Positions 53,810-62,687 of a DNA stretch of 64,000 nucleotides are shown here, one piece after another. The notes below the pieces were generated by a model, which did not search any database, was not told the DNA's origin, and saw nothing but the letters and a program-made list of their open reading frames with translations. The translations under genes were made by a program, and so were the position numbers. Positions within the stretch are counted from its first letter, which is position 1, and every line of letters starts with the position of its first letter. The stretch is taken from positions 1 through 64,000 of the forward strand of contig JBOZRQ010000059.1 in NCBI GenBank assembly GCA_050789255.1, read 5' to 3'. This DNA is from JBOZRQ01 sp050789255. Its GTDB lineage: Bacteria; Bacillota; Sulfobacillia; Symbiobacteriales; Symbiobacteriaceae.

Positions 53810-54523
53810 ATGGCGGATCGCGTACTAGTTGTGGATGACGAACGGCCGATTGCAGACATTCTTAAGTTCAATCTGGAACGAGAGGGTTTCGAGGTGGAGG
53901 TGGCCTACGATGGCGAGGAGGCCGTGACCAAAGCGCGGCAGTCTTCCTTCAACCTGGTCATCCTTGATATTATGTTGCCGAAGTTGGACGGATTCTCCGT
54001 TTGCCGGGAGATCCGCACGCACTCCTCTGTGCCGATTCTGATGCTGACCGCCAAGGAGGCCGAGGTGGACAAGGTCCTCGGTTTGGAGCTTGGCGCCGAT
54101 GACTATGTGACCAAGCCCTTCAGCCCCCGCGAACTACTCGCGCGAGTGCGGGCGATTCTAAGGCGCATGCGCACGGTCGAGGGCCTGGGTCAAGGCGCCC
54201 AGGCGCAGCAGCAGGACCAACTGTTACGCGGCGGGATCTTGACGCTCAACCTGACCAGCTACGAGGTCAGGAAGGGCGACACAGTGCTGGAACTCACCCC
54301 ACGGGAGTTCGAGCTGCTCCGCTACCTGATCTCACACGCCGGGCAGGTGTTCTCACGGGAGGGCCTGCTGGAGGAGGTCTGGGGCTACGACTACTACGGC
54401 GACGTTCGCACTGTAGACGTCACGGTGCGCCGCTTGCGGGAAAAGATTGAGGACAATCCGGCCCAGCCGGAGTTCATTCGCACCAAGCGCGGGATTGGCT
54501 ATTACTTCCAGCGCTTCGCCTAA
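53810..54523 (+). CDS. walR: Response regulator WalR
   Basis: OmpR-type regulator of cell-wall genes, 237 aa. The receiver has DD at 9-10, the phosphorylated Asp D53 (VILDIMLPKLDG), and the KPF Lys; the C-terminal winged helix has LTPREFELLRYLISHAGQVFSREGLLEEVWG and RTVDVTVRRLREKIE. It heads walR-walK-walH-walI, which identifies it as WalR rather than another OmpR member. In Bacillus it is essential. Confidence 0.95.
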   Translation: MADRVLVVDDERPIADILKFNLEREGFEVEVAYDGEEAVTKARQSSFNLVILDIMLPKLDGFSVCREIRTHSSVPILMLTAKEAEVDKVLGLELGADDYVTKPFSPRELLARVRAILRRMRTVEGLGQGAQAQQQDQLLRGGILTLNLTSYEVRKGDTVLELTPREFELLRYLISHAGQVFSREGLLEEVWGYDYYGDVRTVDVTVRRLREKIEDNPAQPEFIRTKRGIGYYFQRFA

Positions 54524-54557
54524 CGGCTGATCCAGCGCTGCGGAGAGGAGGGCGCCC

Positions 54558-56327
54558 GTGTTCCGCAGCATCCAGAGTAAGCTGGTTATGGTCTACTTGC
54601 TTCTGATTCTGGTTGCCATGGAGCTTACGGGGCTCTACCTGCTGCAGCAGTTGGAACGGGCCTACGTGGGCGGTGCTCAGGAAGACCTTCAGAACAGTGC
54701 CCAGCTCCTGATCGGTCAGCTCTCAAACTTCGTCGCCGACGACAAGGTCGACGCTGCTGCGATCGAGGGGTACGTGTCCCAGTGGCCCGGAGATGTTCTC
54801 GTACTCGGCGCTAACGGCACCGTGATTGGTGCGTCGCACGAGAACGCGGCGCTTCTGGGTCAAAAGTTTACCAACGATGACCTTTCGACCGCATATGTGG
54901 GTGGCTTTACACGTAGAACCGGCACCGAGCGCGGCATTCGAACGGCCTTTGAAGCCCAGCCGATTACCCGCGGCGGTGAGGTTCTTGCGGTGGTCTACAT
55001 GAAGAAGTCGCTGGAGGACGTGTACAAGCGCAAGAACGACATTCGGGACCTGCTGCTTGTTGCGACGGCGGTAGCGCTGGCCTCCACGGCGGCTTTGGGT
55101 ATTTTGCTGTCTCGCACGATTACCGGGCCCGTTCGTGAGGTGACCCGGAAGGCCGCCGAAATGGCCGGCGGCAACTTCGATCAAAGCATTACCGTTCGCA
55201 GTTCTGATGAGATTGGCCAGCTCGGCGAGATGTTCAACCGAATGACCCGACGGCTGAAGCTGACCCTGGAAGAGATTCAGGGTGAGAGGGACAAGGTCGA
55301 GGCGATTCTTTCCCATATGGCCGACGGACTGCTCGCCTTGGACGGGAGTGGGCGGATTATTAAGCTAAACCCGGCGGCCCAGCGCATGTTTCAGATGACC
55401 GAATCCGAAGTGCTTGGGCGGCTGCCGCAACAGGTTTGGCCGGATATTCACCTGGAGGCAGCGCTGGCCCAGGCCCGCGAGCAGGGCAGCTCCTTGACCC
55501 AGGAGATTCGCTTTGGCCCGATGGTCCTCTTGGCCCACGTGACCCCTCTGCGAGGCGACCGCGGCAAGCCGGCCGGCAGTGTGGTGGTCTTCCATGACAT
55601 CACTGAGCTGGAGAAGCTGGAGTCGATGCGCAGGGAGTTCGTGGCGAATGTGTCGCATGAACTCAAGACCCCGCTCACTACGGTCAAGAGCTACGTGGAG
55701 ACCCTGCTCGATGGCGCCGCCGAGGACCCCGAGGTGCTCTCGCGATTCCTGCGAGTGGTAGAGGGTGAGACCGACCGCATGGCCCGGCTCGTGAAGGACC
55801 TGCTTCACCTGTCGCAGCTTGATCAGGGCGCCGTTACGTGGGACATTCAGCCCTACGAGCTGCCCCTCCTGATCGATGAGTGCTTGGCCAAGCTCGCCGT
55901 GCCCATGGAACGCAAGAACCTGCGTGTGGTTCGGTCCTACGCACCCTCGGTCCCGCCTGGCATGTTTGACCGTGACAAGCTTCAGCAAGTGGTGCTTAAC
56001 CTGCTGGCCAACGCCGCCGAGTTTACGCCGGCGGGCGGACAGATTCAGGTGGACCTTCGTTATGAGGGGTCCATGATCCATGTAAGCGTCTCCGACTCCG
56101 GCATTGGCATCCCGAAGGAAGACTTGCCGCGGATCTTTGAGCGGTTCTACCGTGTGGACAAGGCCCGGTCCCGGACGCTGGGCGGCACTGGTCTTGGTCT
56201 GGCCATTGCCCGGCAGATTGTGGAACTCCTGGGCGGGACCATTGCGATCGACTCGGACCTGGGCAAGGGTACCGAGGTTGTGTTCACGGTACCCGCCGCG
56301 CAAATGGTTGAAGCGGGGTGGCACTGA
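54558..56327 (+). CDS. walK: Sensor histidine kinase WalK
   Basis: Predicted 589-aa kinase: TM1 (about 8-29), an extracellular PAS-like sensor (about 30-155), TM2 (about 160-182), HAMP, a cytoplasmic PAS (VEAILSHMADGLLALDGSGRI...), H box with His367 (NVSHELKTPLTTVKSY), and N/G1/F/G2 boxes ending in GGTGLGLAIARQIVELLGG. The full cytoplasmic PAS and the WalHI genes match the YycG group. GTG start. Confidence 0.95.
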   Translation: MFRSIQSKLVMVYLLLILVAMELTGLYLLQQLERAYVGGAQEDLQNSAQLLIGQLSNFVADDKVDAAAIEGYVSQWPGDVLVLGANGTVIGASHENAALLGQKFTNDDLSTAYVGGFTRRTGTERGIRTAFEAQPITRGGEVLAVVYMKKSLEDVYKRKNDIRDLLLVATAVALASTAALGILLSRTITGPVREVTRKAAEMAGGNFDQSITVRSSDEIGQLGEMFNRMTRRLKLTLEEIQGERDKVEAILSHMADGLLALDGSGRIIKLNPAAQRMFQMTESEVLGRLPQQVWPDIHLEAALAQAREQGSSLTQEIRFGPMVLLAHVTPLRGDRGKPAGSVVVFHDITELEKLESMRREFVANVSHELKTPLTTVKSYVETLLDGAAEDPEVLSRFLRVVEGETDRMARLVKDLLHLSQLDQGAVTWDIQPYELPLLIDECLAKLAVPMERKNLRVVRSYAPSVPPGMFDRDKLQQVVLNLLANAAEFTPAGGQIQVDLRYEGSMIHVSVSDSGIGIPKEDLPRIFERFYRVDKARSRTLGGTGLGLAIARQIVELLGGTIAIDSDLGKGTEVVFTVPAAQMVEAGWH

Positions 56328-57685
56328 TGCGGCTCAAGGAGCACCTCCTCAACGGTCTCCTGGCAGCCCTGGTGGTGACAAGCGTTGCGCTTTCGTCGCT
56401 GGTGTGGTTCCCCTCGGAGGCTGGCCGCGATCAGTCGACGGCAACCAGCGGTGCGCAGGTGCAGCCACCGCCTCCGCCGGCCATGACCCGCAGCATGCCT
56501 GAGATCTTTCGGCCGGAACGAATCCTGGTTCGCCGTACCGATGGGCAGGTTGCCCTTCTTCAGGCCGGCTCAAGTGCACACGCACAGCTGTGGGCGGTCG
56601 CCGAGACTGTACTGAGTCATGTGCATCCCACGTCGGTCTCTGCCACCACCGAGGATCCTACCAAGGGGGAGGGGCAGCAGGAGTGGGTGACGCTCTACCT
56701 GCCCGTTCCCCTGCGGTTGGCCGACTGGGGTGAGCAGTGGTCGTGGAGTACACTGGGTTCCACAAACCAATCGGTCGCGATCGATCGCGTGACCTTCGTT
56801 TTGGGAAAAGAGCCAGCAGTCTATTTGGCAGGTCCCACGGGTGGCACCTACCGGCTAGCCTCCTTCTCGGAGGTTGAGCAGAAGCAACTGCAGGACTTCG
56901 TAGCCAAGCAGGTCGAAGCCCGAGAGTTCTTCAAGCCTCGGAAGCTGTCGCTCAAAGACTTACCAGCACCGGTGCTTCCCGATTTGCTGGTCCCTGATAT
57001 TCAGTGGATGCCGGATGCCCGCGTGCGCGTTCAGCAGCCTTCGGAGGACACCGAGAAGGCTCGGTTCTTTCCGGATCTTTCAGTCGTGCGCGTTATCGAC
57101 GAACAGGAGGCGAGAAGCTTCACAGACGGTCAGCGCCTCCTGCGGATCACCTCGTCGGGCGTGTTGGAGTTTCGGACCACGGGTTCCCAGGGCGTGGCCC
57201 TTGAACTCCGGCGGGCCTTGACCCTCGCCAAGGACTGGGTTGACAGGCACGGCGGTTGGTCACAGGATCTGGTGATGACGCAATATCTGCAGGAGCCAGG
57301 CAGAACCCGGATACGGTTTGACTCACGTCGCAGCGGACCGTACCCCGTGGAATCAAGCATGGGTGCGATGAGCATCGACTTCGTTGGCGATCGCGTTACC
57401 TATTTGCGCCGGGACCCGGACTTTGTGGAGGTGGTCTTCGGCCGGCTGCAGGTGCCCATCATCTCCCCAGAGGAGGCTGTCAAGCTAGCCGTAGAGAACG
57501 CTCCGCTCTCCTTCTTCGATCTGGTGCGAGATGTACACCCTGCTTATCGAATCCGCCCCCGGCAAGGGGCGACGGAGCCGGAATGGCTGCTGGAACCCAT
57601 GTGGGTTGTACAGGTGGGGGCCAGCCGTTTATATGTGCCGGCGACGAAGTCCCTCGATAAGCGTCCTGTGATTCAAGGCCCGTGA
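56327..57685 (+). CDS. walH: WalK regulator WalH (YycH)
   Basis: Predicted 452-aa protein with one N-terminal membrane helix (LLNGLLAALVVTSVALSSLVWF) and a large extracellular region (a beta-rich YycH fold). FRPERILVRR near residue 60 is the typical YycH opening. It starts inside the walK stop (TGATG). In other Bacillota YycH and YycI bind WalK through their membrane helices and adjust its activity. Confidence 0.88.
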   Translation: MRLKEHLLNGLLAALVVTSVALSSLVWFPSEAGRDQSTATSGAQVQPPPPPAMTRSMPEIFRPERILVRRTDGQVALLQAGSSAHAQLWAVAETVLSHVHPTSVSATTEDPTKGEGQQEWVTLYLPVPLRLADWGEQWSWSTLGSTNQSVAIDRVTFVLGKEPAVYLAGPTGGTYRLASFSEVEQKQLQDFVAKQVEAREFFKPRKLSLKDLPAPVLPDLLVPDIQWMPDARVRVQQPSEDTEKARFFPDLSVVRVIDEQEARSFTDGQRLLRITSSGVLEFRTTGSQGVALELRRALTLAKDWVDRHGGWSQDLVMTQYLQEPGRTRIRFDSRRSGPYPVESSMGAMSIDFVGDRVTYLRRDPDFVEVVFGRLQVPIISPEEAVKLAVENAPLSFFDLVRDVHPAYRIRPRQGATEPEWLLEPMWVVQVGASRLYVPATKSLDKRPVIQGP

Positions 57686-57743
57686 TCTTACGGGTTGGGC
57701 GTAACCTTTTTGGCTCTGGTTCGTTGGAGGAGGTGAAAGAACG

Positions 57744-58646
57744 ATGGATTGGCCGAAGGCCCGGGGCATTCTGCTGGTCGCTTTTACCCTGGTCAACCTG
57801 GTTCTTGCCTACTCCATATGGGGACCGACGGGGATCTTCCCGAAGCTGGGAGGTACCCCGCATCAGCAGCAGGTTCAGGAACTCCGGATGACGCTAGCGG
57901 AACGCGGCATCGAGTTGGCCGCCACCGTTCCAACCACACCGGAGCCGTTACCTTTTCTGCACGTGGAGTACAGCCCCACCCTCGAATACCCACCTCTCTT
58001 TGACGAACCTTCTGGCAGAGGTATGGTTCCGCCCACGACCCCTGAACCCAGGGGCTTCGACGGTTGGAGTTCACACCCCGAACCGACGATTGATCCGGAC
58101 AGTCAGGCCATCGTATACTACCCTCGGGCTACAGGAGCGGCTGCACGGCCTCTCCGGCTTGATGATCGCAGCAGCGTGGAACGTGAGGTTCATGATTTCC
58201 TTCGGGCCGAGCAGATGCTGCCCGCCGGCGCTCAATACGCCGGCATCTACCCCAAGGGTGATCAAGGGAACTTGGTGGTGGAGTATGTGCCCGTCTATGG
58301 GAAGTACCCCGTTTATTCCGGCTTTGTTCGCGCAGAGGTGTCCTCGCGGGGGATCGAAACGGTGACGCACTTCTGGGTTCGACCCCAGGGCTACAAAGCG
58401 GGGTCAGCTAAGGCGGTGAGGCCCGCAGCGGAGGCGCTGCTGAGGCTGGCAGGCCGGCTGGAAAGCACCGATGAGCAGCGGCGGGTTATTACTGATGTTC
58501 GCCTTGGTTATTACGCCGGCCGGGGCCTCACCGCAATGCAGAGCGGTGTGATAAATGGGTGGGATACGGTGCCGGTGTGGCGCATCGGATTAGATACGGG
58601 AGAGGTGTTCTTCCTGAACGCCTTTAACGGAGAACTGGAATCCTAA
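57744..58646 (+). CDS. walI: WalK regulator WalI (YycI)
   Basis: Predicted 300-aa protein: short cytoplasmic start MDWPKARGILLVAFTLVNLVLAYSIW (one membrane helix, the WPKAR pattern is typical of YycI), then an extracellular domain. An unusually Pro-rich, low-similarity stretch (about 65-115, PTTPEPLPF...PPTTPEPRGF) splits the YycI region. GGAGGAGG precedes the ATG. Last gene of the wal operon; no MBL-fold YycJ follows. Confidence 0.85.
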   Translation: MDWPKARGILLVAFTLVNLVLAYSIWGPTGIFPKLGGTPHQQQVQELRMTLAERGIELAATVPTTPEPLPFLHVEYSPTLEYPPLFDEPSGRGMVPPTTPEPRGFDGWSSHPEPTIDPDSQAIVYYPRATGAAARPLRLDDRSSVEREVHDFLRAEQMLPAGAQYAGIYPKGDQGNLVVEYVPVYGKYPVYSGFVRAEVSSRGIETVTHFWVRPQGYKAGSAKAVRPAAEALLRLAGRLESTDEQRRVITDVRLGYYAGRGLTAMQSGVINGWDTVPVWRIGLDTGEVFFLNAFNGELES

Positions 58647-58763
58647 CTGAACAGCTGTTGAACCAAAAGGAAAGTTTTTACAGTCTGGCGAACCCTCTTA
58701 TTCATTACCCACTACCGACTTGCTTCCAGGGAAAACGTATATCTCGTGAGGAGGAACGTTGGG

Positions 58764-60041
58764 TTGTCCAAGCTTACTATCCGCGGTGGCCGGCAGTTGC
58801 ACGGAACCGTCAAAATTGGCGGGCGTAAGAACTCTACGCTGGCCCTGATCGCAGCCACGCTCCTGGCCGAGGGGTCAAGCCGTCTGGAGAACGTCCCCAA
58901 CATTCACGATGTACTCACCTATCGTGAAATGCTGACGGGGCTAGGCGCACGCGTGGACTGGGACCCGCTTCGAAACCGTTTTACCGTGCACACCGGGGGC
59001 GTTCGGACTGCCGAAGTCCCGTACCACTTGGCCAGCGCTATGCGCGCTTCGTACTACTTGCTTGGGGTCATGCTTGCCCGCTACGGGCAGGCTGACGTTC
59101 CCCTTCCCGGCGGAGATAAGATTGGCCAGCGCCCTGTGGACCAGCACTTTAAGGGTCTCGCCGCCCTGGGCGCCGAGGTCTGGATGGATCGGGGCATTAT
59201 GCGGGCCCGGGCCAGCAAGCTGGTTGGCACCACGATCTACCTCGACGTGGTGAGCGTGGGCGCAACGATTCAGGTCATGCTGGCAGCTTCCCTGGCAGAG
59301 GGCACGACGGTGATTCACAACTGCGCACGTGAGCCTCACGTGGTCGATGTGGCAAACTTCATCAACGCCGCAGGTGGGCACGTGTCCGGCGCGGGCACCG
59401 ACACCATCCGAATCCGCGGCGTAAAGCGCCTGACTGGGCCGACCCACACGGTCATCCCTGACGACATTGAAGCCGGCACTTGGATGATTGCCGCAGCCAT
59501 GACCGGTGGCGACATTATCCTGGAGAACGTCATCCCCATGCATGTCACCCCCATTGTAGCCAAGCTGCGGGAGGCCGGCGCCGAGGTGCTGGAGGTAGGC
59601 GACAGCTTGCGAGTGGTCGGGGGTGCGCGCCCGCAGGCGATCAACCTGAAGACCCACCCCTATCCGGGCTTCCCGACCGATGCTCAGAGCCAAATGACCG
59701 CCATGCTGACCCTGGCGGAAGGCACCAGCTACGTCACGGAAACGTTGTACGATGACCGCTTCCGCTTCGCCGCCGACCTAGCCCGCATGGGCGCCCGCAT
59801 TCGGGTGGAAGGCCGCACAGCGATCGTTGAGGGTGTGCAGAAGCTCTACGGCGCCCCCGTGGAGGCGACCGACATTCGGGCCGGTGCAGCGCTCATTCTG
59901 GCGGGTCTGGCCGCCGAGGGCGAGACCACCGTCTATGGCCTGGAGCATGTAGAGCGTGGCTACGAGCGCCTGGAGGAGAAGCTGCTGAACCTCGGCGCCG
60001 ACGTTCGTTCGGATGACCGGAAGGGAACTGCAGCGGGTTAA
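58764..60041 (+). CDS. murA: UDP-GlcNAc enolpyruvyl transferase (Cys-to-Asp)
   Basis: First committed step of peptidoglycan synthesis: transfers enolpyruvate from PEP to UDP-GlcNAc. The 425-aa product has the GG..LHGTVKIGGRKNS opening (catalytic Lys-Asn) and IEAGTWMIAAAMTGG and the DRF loop. The position of the catalytic Cys (Cys115 in E. coli, PGGC) reads PGGDKIGQRP, with Asp118 encoded by GAT at 59115-59117. An Asp there is active but is not alkylated by fosfomycin in known cases. TTG start nine bases after GAGGAGG. Confidence 0.93.
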   Translation: MSKLTIRGGRQLHGTVKIGGRKNSTLALIAATLLAEGSSRLENVPNIHDVLTYREMLTGLGARVDWDPLRNRFTVHTGGVRTAEVPYHLASAMRASYYLLGVMLARYGQADVPLPGGDKIGQRPVDQHFKGLAALGAEVWMDRGIMRARASKLVGTTIYLDVVSVGATIQVMLAASLAEGTTVIHNCAREPHVVDVANFINAAGGHVSGAGTDTIRIRGVKRLTGPTHTVIPDDIEAGTWMIAAAMTGGDIILENVIPMHVTPIVAKLREAGAEVLEVGDSLRVVGGARPQAINLKTHPYPGFPTDAQSQMTAMLTLAEGTSYVTETLYDDRFRFAADLARMGARIRVEGRTAIVEGVQKLYGAPVEATDIRAGAALILAGLAAEGETTVYGLEHVERGYERLEEKLLNLGADVRSDDRKGTAAG

Positions 60042-60052
60042 GGGAAACACTG

Positions 60053-60081
60053 AGGCGGTGGGGATCACCCACCGCCTTTTT
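60053..60081 (+). terminator. Terminator after murA
   Basis: AGGCGGTGGG / CCCACCGCCT stem followed by TTTT. Confidence 0.88.
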
Positions 60082-60106
60082 CGCGTGCTGACTTGGGGGG
60101 ACTGCG

Positions 60107-60586
60107 ATGCGCATTCGGATTGTCATGGTCGGGAAGATCAAGGAGAAGTACCTACAGGCCGGGCTCGAAGAGTATTTGAAGCGCCTGGGCCCTTACGCCA
60201 AAGTCGAGATGCTTTCGGTGCCGGATGAGCCGACCCCGGACGGCGCCCCGCCTGCGATTGAGGAGCAGGTGAAGGCCCGGGAGGGGGAGCGCATCCTCAA
60301 GCACCTTGACCCTTCGGCCTTCGTGATTGCCATGGATGGCCGGGGACAGACGCTCTCTTCGGAGGAGCTAGCGGCCTTCTTGGAGGAGCGTGCTCTTCGT
60401 GGCCAGCCGAACCTGGCCTTCGTCATCGGCGGCTCGCTTGGGTTGGCCCCGGACGTGCTTAGTCGGGCAGACTACAAGCTCTCCCTTGGCCGAATGACAT
60501 TCCTGCACCAGATGGTTCCACTGATCCTCCTGGAGCAGGTTTACCGCGGGTTTAAGATCAACCGCGGCGAACCGTACCATAAGTAA
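60107..60586 (+). CDS. rlmH: 23S rRNA (pseudouridine1915-N3)-methyltransferase
   Basis: SPOUT-class methyltransferase of 23S helix 69, 159 aa. MRIRIVMVGKIKEKYL opens it; the knot shows FVIAMDGRGQTLSSEELA, FVIGGSLGLAPDVL and LSLGRMTFLHQMVPLILLEQ; it ends in GEPYHK. The 3' end of this gene (orfX) is the integration site for staphylococcal SCC elements, and here the end is repeated at 62021-62045. ATG with GGGGGG upstream. Confidence 0.97.
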   Translation: MRIRIVMVGKIKEKYLQAGLEEYLKRLGPYAKVEMLSVPDEPTPDGAPPAIEEQVKAREGERILKHLDPSAFVIAMDGRGQTLSSEELAAFLEERALRGQPNLAFVIGGSLGLAPDVLSRADYKLSLGRMTFLHQMVPLILLEQVYRGFKINRGEPYHK

Positions 60587-60590
60587 CGGC
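60566..60590 (+). repeat. SCC-like att repeat, rlmH end
   Basis: The last six codons and stop of rlmH plus CGGC. It matches 62021-62045 at 22 of 25 positions, with consensus GGCGARCCGTAYCAYAAGTA followed by ACGGC. The core resembles the attachment site used by Ccr recombinases in staphylococci (GAAGCATATCATAAGTGA-like). Confidence 0.7.
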
Positions 60591-60596
60591 GAGCGA

Positions 60597-61334
60597 TCAG
60601 GCCCTCCCTGTCTCAATCCAACGGGCCCGATCTTCTCGCCCCTGTTTTCGAGCGGCATTAGCTGCATCCCACCATGGATATGGGAGGGCGATATGCTCAA
60701 CGGACCACCCCGCCGGCCCCTTGTGAACAATAGCGTAACGGGCATGCGGGCTCCCAGATTCCATGCGGTGGAGGTACGGAAGGTCATCGGTATACGCGGG
60801 CAAACCAACACTGCCTGGATTTACTATCAACTGCCCCGTAGGTAACCAGACAGTTCGGTGCACATGGCTGTGCCCGCAGAGGATGACGCTTTGGCTTACA
60901 TTCTTGAGATGCTCGTGGATCTGGTCGGGCTGACTAAGAGTGACCCCATGTTCCATAATGGTCTCTAGCAAGTACACGTCATCGGCACTCGGAGTACCGT
61001 GGCATGCGAACAAGTCTCCCAACACCAGGGTTGCCGGTAAATTCGCGACCCAATCGAGGCGCTCTGCGCCGAGTTGGCCGGCGACAAATATGTAAGTCTG
61101 AGAACGACGAACTTCTGCCGAACCCGCGTGCAGCACACGGTCCTGGTTCCCTGAGATGCTACGGACTCCGGCGCAAATTAGTCGATCCACCGTGCCGGCT
61201 GGATCCAGAGAACCGTAGACACTGTCTCCGAGGTTGATGATATCTGTGATACCGCGGCGCTTCACGTCTGCGAGGACGGCGTCCAGGGCCCAGGTGTTAC
61301 CGTGGATGTCAGACAGAACGGCAATGGGGGGCAT
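60597..61334 (-). CDS. Metallophosphoesterase (YfcE/DUF2851-type)
   Basis: Predicted 245-aa calcineurin-like phosphoesterase with all metal motifs: DIHGN (near residue 9), GDSVYG, GNQD, CHGTPS and GHSHVHR. The GNPGSVGLP-like block (NPGSVGLPAY) is typical of the YfcE/MJ0936 group of nucleotide phosphodiesterases; substrate unknown. Its stop codon is only 11 bp past the rlmH stop, on the opposite strand. It lies inside the repeat-bounded segment. Confidence 0.88.
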   Translation of the reverse strand: MPPIAVLSDIHGNTWALDAVLADVKRRGITDIINLGDSVYGSLDPAGTVDRLICAGVRSISGNQDRVLHAGSAEVRRSQTYIFVAGQLGAERLDWVANLPATLVLGDLFACHGTPSADDVYLLETIMEHGVTLSQPDQIHEHLKNVSQSVILCGHSHVHRTVWLPTGQLIVNPGSVGLPAYTDDLPYLHRMESGSPHARYAIVHKGPAGWSVEHIALPYPWWDAANAARKQGREDRARWIETGRA

Positions 61335-61351
61335 GTCTTCACTTCCATTTC

Positions 61352-61864
61352 CTACTGAATGTTCTCATCAATGACCCGCTCGACAATTACACAATCGATC
61401 CACTGCCCATCGAGCCTGCTGTGTTTTTCGTAAACGCCTACTTCTCGAAAACCGCAAGCGTGGCACAGTGCACGACTTGGAGTGTTGAAGCTGAACACCC
61501 GGGAAACTAGTTTCCAGTAGCCAAGCATTTGGGCTTCCTCGAGTAACGCCGTTAGGAGCTGTCTCCCTATACCGTACCCGCGGAAATCCCGGTGTACATA
61601 CACAGAGAACTCGCCTACTCCGTCATAACAAGAACGCGACCGGTACGGAGAGATACAAGACCACCCTACTACGTCACTATCGCTCTCGGCAACGAGAATC
61701 GGATACCGCGCTCCAGTACATTCAATCCATTGGCGTCGATCCTTGGCGGACCGCAGTTCTGTCTCGAAAGTGGAGCCCCGTTCCACTATGGCTTGATTAT
61801 AGATCTCTGCCAACATGGGGGCATCGGACACGGTAGCCCGCCGAACAATAGTGGCCAGTCGCAT
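61352..61864 (-). CDS. GNAT N-acetyltransferase
   Basis: Predicted 170-aa acetyltransferase of the phosphinothricin/L-amino-acid N-acyltransferase group: VRRATVSDAPMLAEIYNQAI start, then SVYVHRDFRGYGIGRQLLTALLEEA (acetyl-CoA loop RGYGIG) and NTPSRALCHACGFREVGVYEKHSRLDGQWID. Such enzymes acetylate herbicide-like or amino-acid amines; the substrate here cannot be read. It lies 17 bp upstream of the phosphoesterase gene, same strand, within the repeat-bounded segment. Base composition is lower in GC than the core genes. Confidence 0.85.
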   Translation of the reverse strand: MRLATIVRRATVSDAPMLAEIYNQAIVERGSTFETELRSAKDRRQWIECTGARYPILVAESDSDVVGWSCISPYRSRSCYDGVGEFSVYVHRDFRGYGIGRQLLTALLEEAQMLGYWKLVSRVFSFNTPSRALCHACGFREVGVYEKHSRLDGQWIDCVIVERVIDENIQ

Positions 61865-62020
61865 AAGAACACACCTCTATGAAGGGATACACATAGATTG
61901 GGTGTTGCCCTTTGAAATTCCTCGCATTGTCAGACATCATGACATCCCCCATCCGGAGCGCCAAAAATGTTGCAGCGCAGGGATGGCGCAGAGGAACGTA
62001 TTCGCCGCTAGACCCGTTAC

Positions 62021-62045
62021 GGCGAGCCGTATCACAAGTAACGGC
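62021..62045 (+). repeat. SCC-like att repeat, second copy
   Basis: Reads GGC GAG CCG TAT CAC AAG TAA CGGC, i.e. again GEPYHK-stop, but with no rlmH coding sequence upstream. All three differences from 60566-60590 are synonymous third positions (GAA/GAG, TAC/TAT, CAT/CAC). Confidence 0.7.
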
Positions 62046-62141
62046 AGATTTTACTGGTAGCGTGTATTATGATAAATTGGTTTCGGGGTGAATTGGGGAT
62101 TCCTATTGTTCAGAAGTCGAGAGATCGAAGGAGAGTTTCAA

Positions 62142-62606
62142 ATGCCCTATATTGTTGATTTTATTCACGTGTCTACGGTTGGGTTAGAGTCTTCACCGGT
62201 AGCAGAAGCGCTCGCTGGTTTGCGTGCCAATGAAGCTCGCTACTTTATGAATAAATACAACCACGAATTCACCGTTGTACCCGCTAACGAAAGCCAGGAG
62301 ACCATTGATTATGTCCATCGAATTTTAAAGAAAGAGCGTGATATTGAGTTTGCAGCCAAACCGTTAGAAACATCGCGTTTTCAAGTCGAAAACATCGACT
62401 GGGCCTACGTCTTTTATGAGGATGGCCTTGAGGTTAACGTCTTGTATACGGTGGACGACCCCAAAAGGCGGGCCGTTGGTTTTAAACTTTCTGAGGGGAT
62501 GGCTGTGCCAAAGGAGTTAGAAGCGAAGTTCAAGTTTGCCAAGCAGAAGTCTAAACTGGCTGGAACAATTCGAGGCTCGTTTTTTGTCATCAAAGGTGAA
62601 TATTAA
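62142..62606 (+). CDS. Uncharacterised protein, lower-GC gene
   Basis: Predicted 154-aa soluble protein, start ATG with GAAGGAGAG upstream; no signal or membrane segment. It begins MPYIVDFIHVSTVG and has DYVHRILKKERDIEF and a charged C-terminal KFAKQKSKL. Codon use (many A/T-ending codons) is unlike the neighbouring core genes and suggests transfer. I do not recognise the family. Confidence 0.75.
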   Translation: MPYIVDFIHVSTVGLESSPVAEALAGLRANEARYFMNKYNHEFTVVPANESQETIDYVHRILKKERDIEFAAKPLETSRFQVENIDWAYVFYEDGLEVNVLYTVDDPKRRAVGFKLSEGMAVPKELEAKFKFAKQKSKLAGTIRGSFFVIKGEY

Positions 62607-62667
62607 GCTGAGCAAAAGCTCAGTTGGAGGATTCATGAAAGGGCCATCCTGCAAAAGGATGGCCCTA
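62607..62667 (+). terminator. Double hairpin after lower-GC gene
   Basis: GCTGAGC / GCTCAG with an A4 loop (62607-62623), then AGGGCCATCCT / AGGATGGCCCT (62640-62666) followed by AAACTTG. The second is a strong stem without a clear T run. Confidence 0.5.
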
Positions 62668-62687
62668 AACTTGCCGTTATGGACAGT

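Noticed and set aside
60590..62045. Recombinase gene inside the rlmH-adjacent segment
   Set aside because: Both open frames there are a phosphoesterase and an acetyltransferase; there is no room for a large serine recombinase, so any mobilisation would need one in trans.
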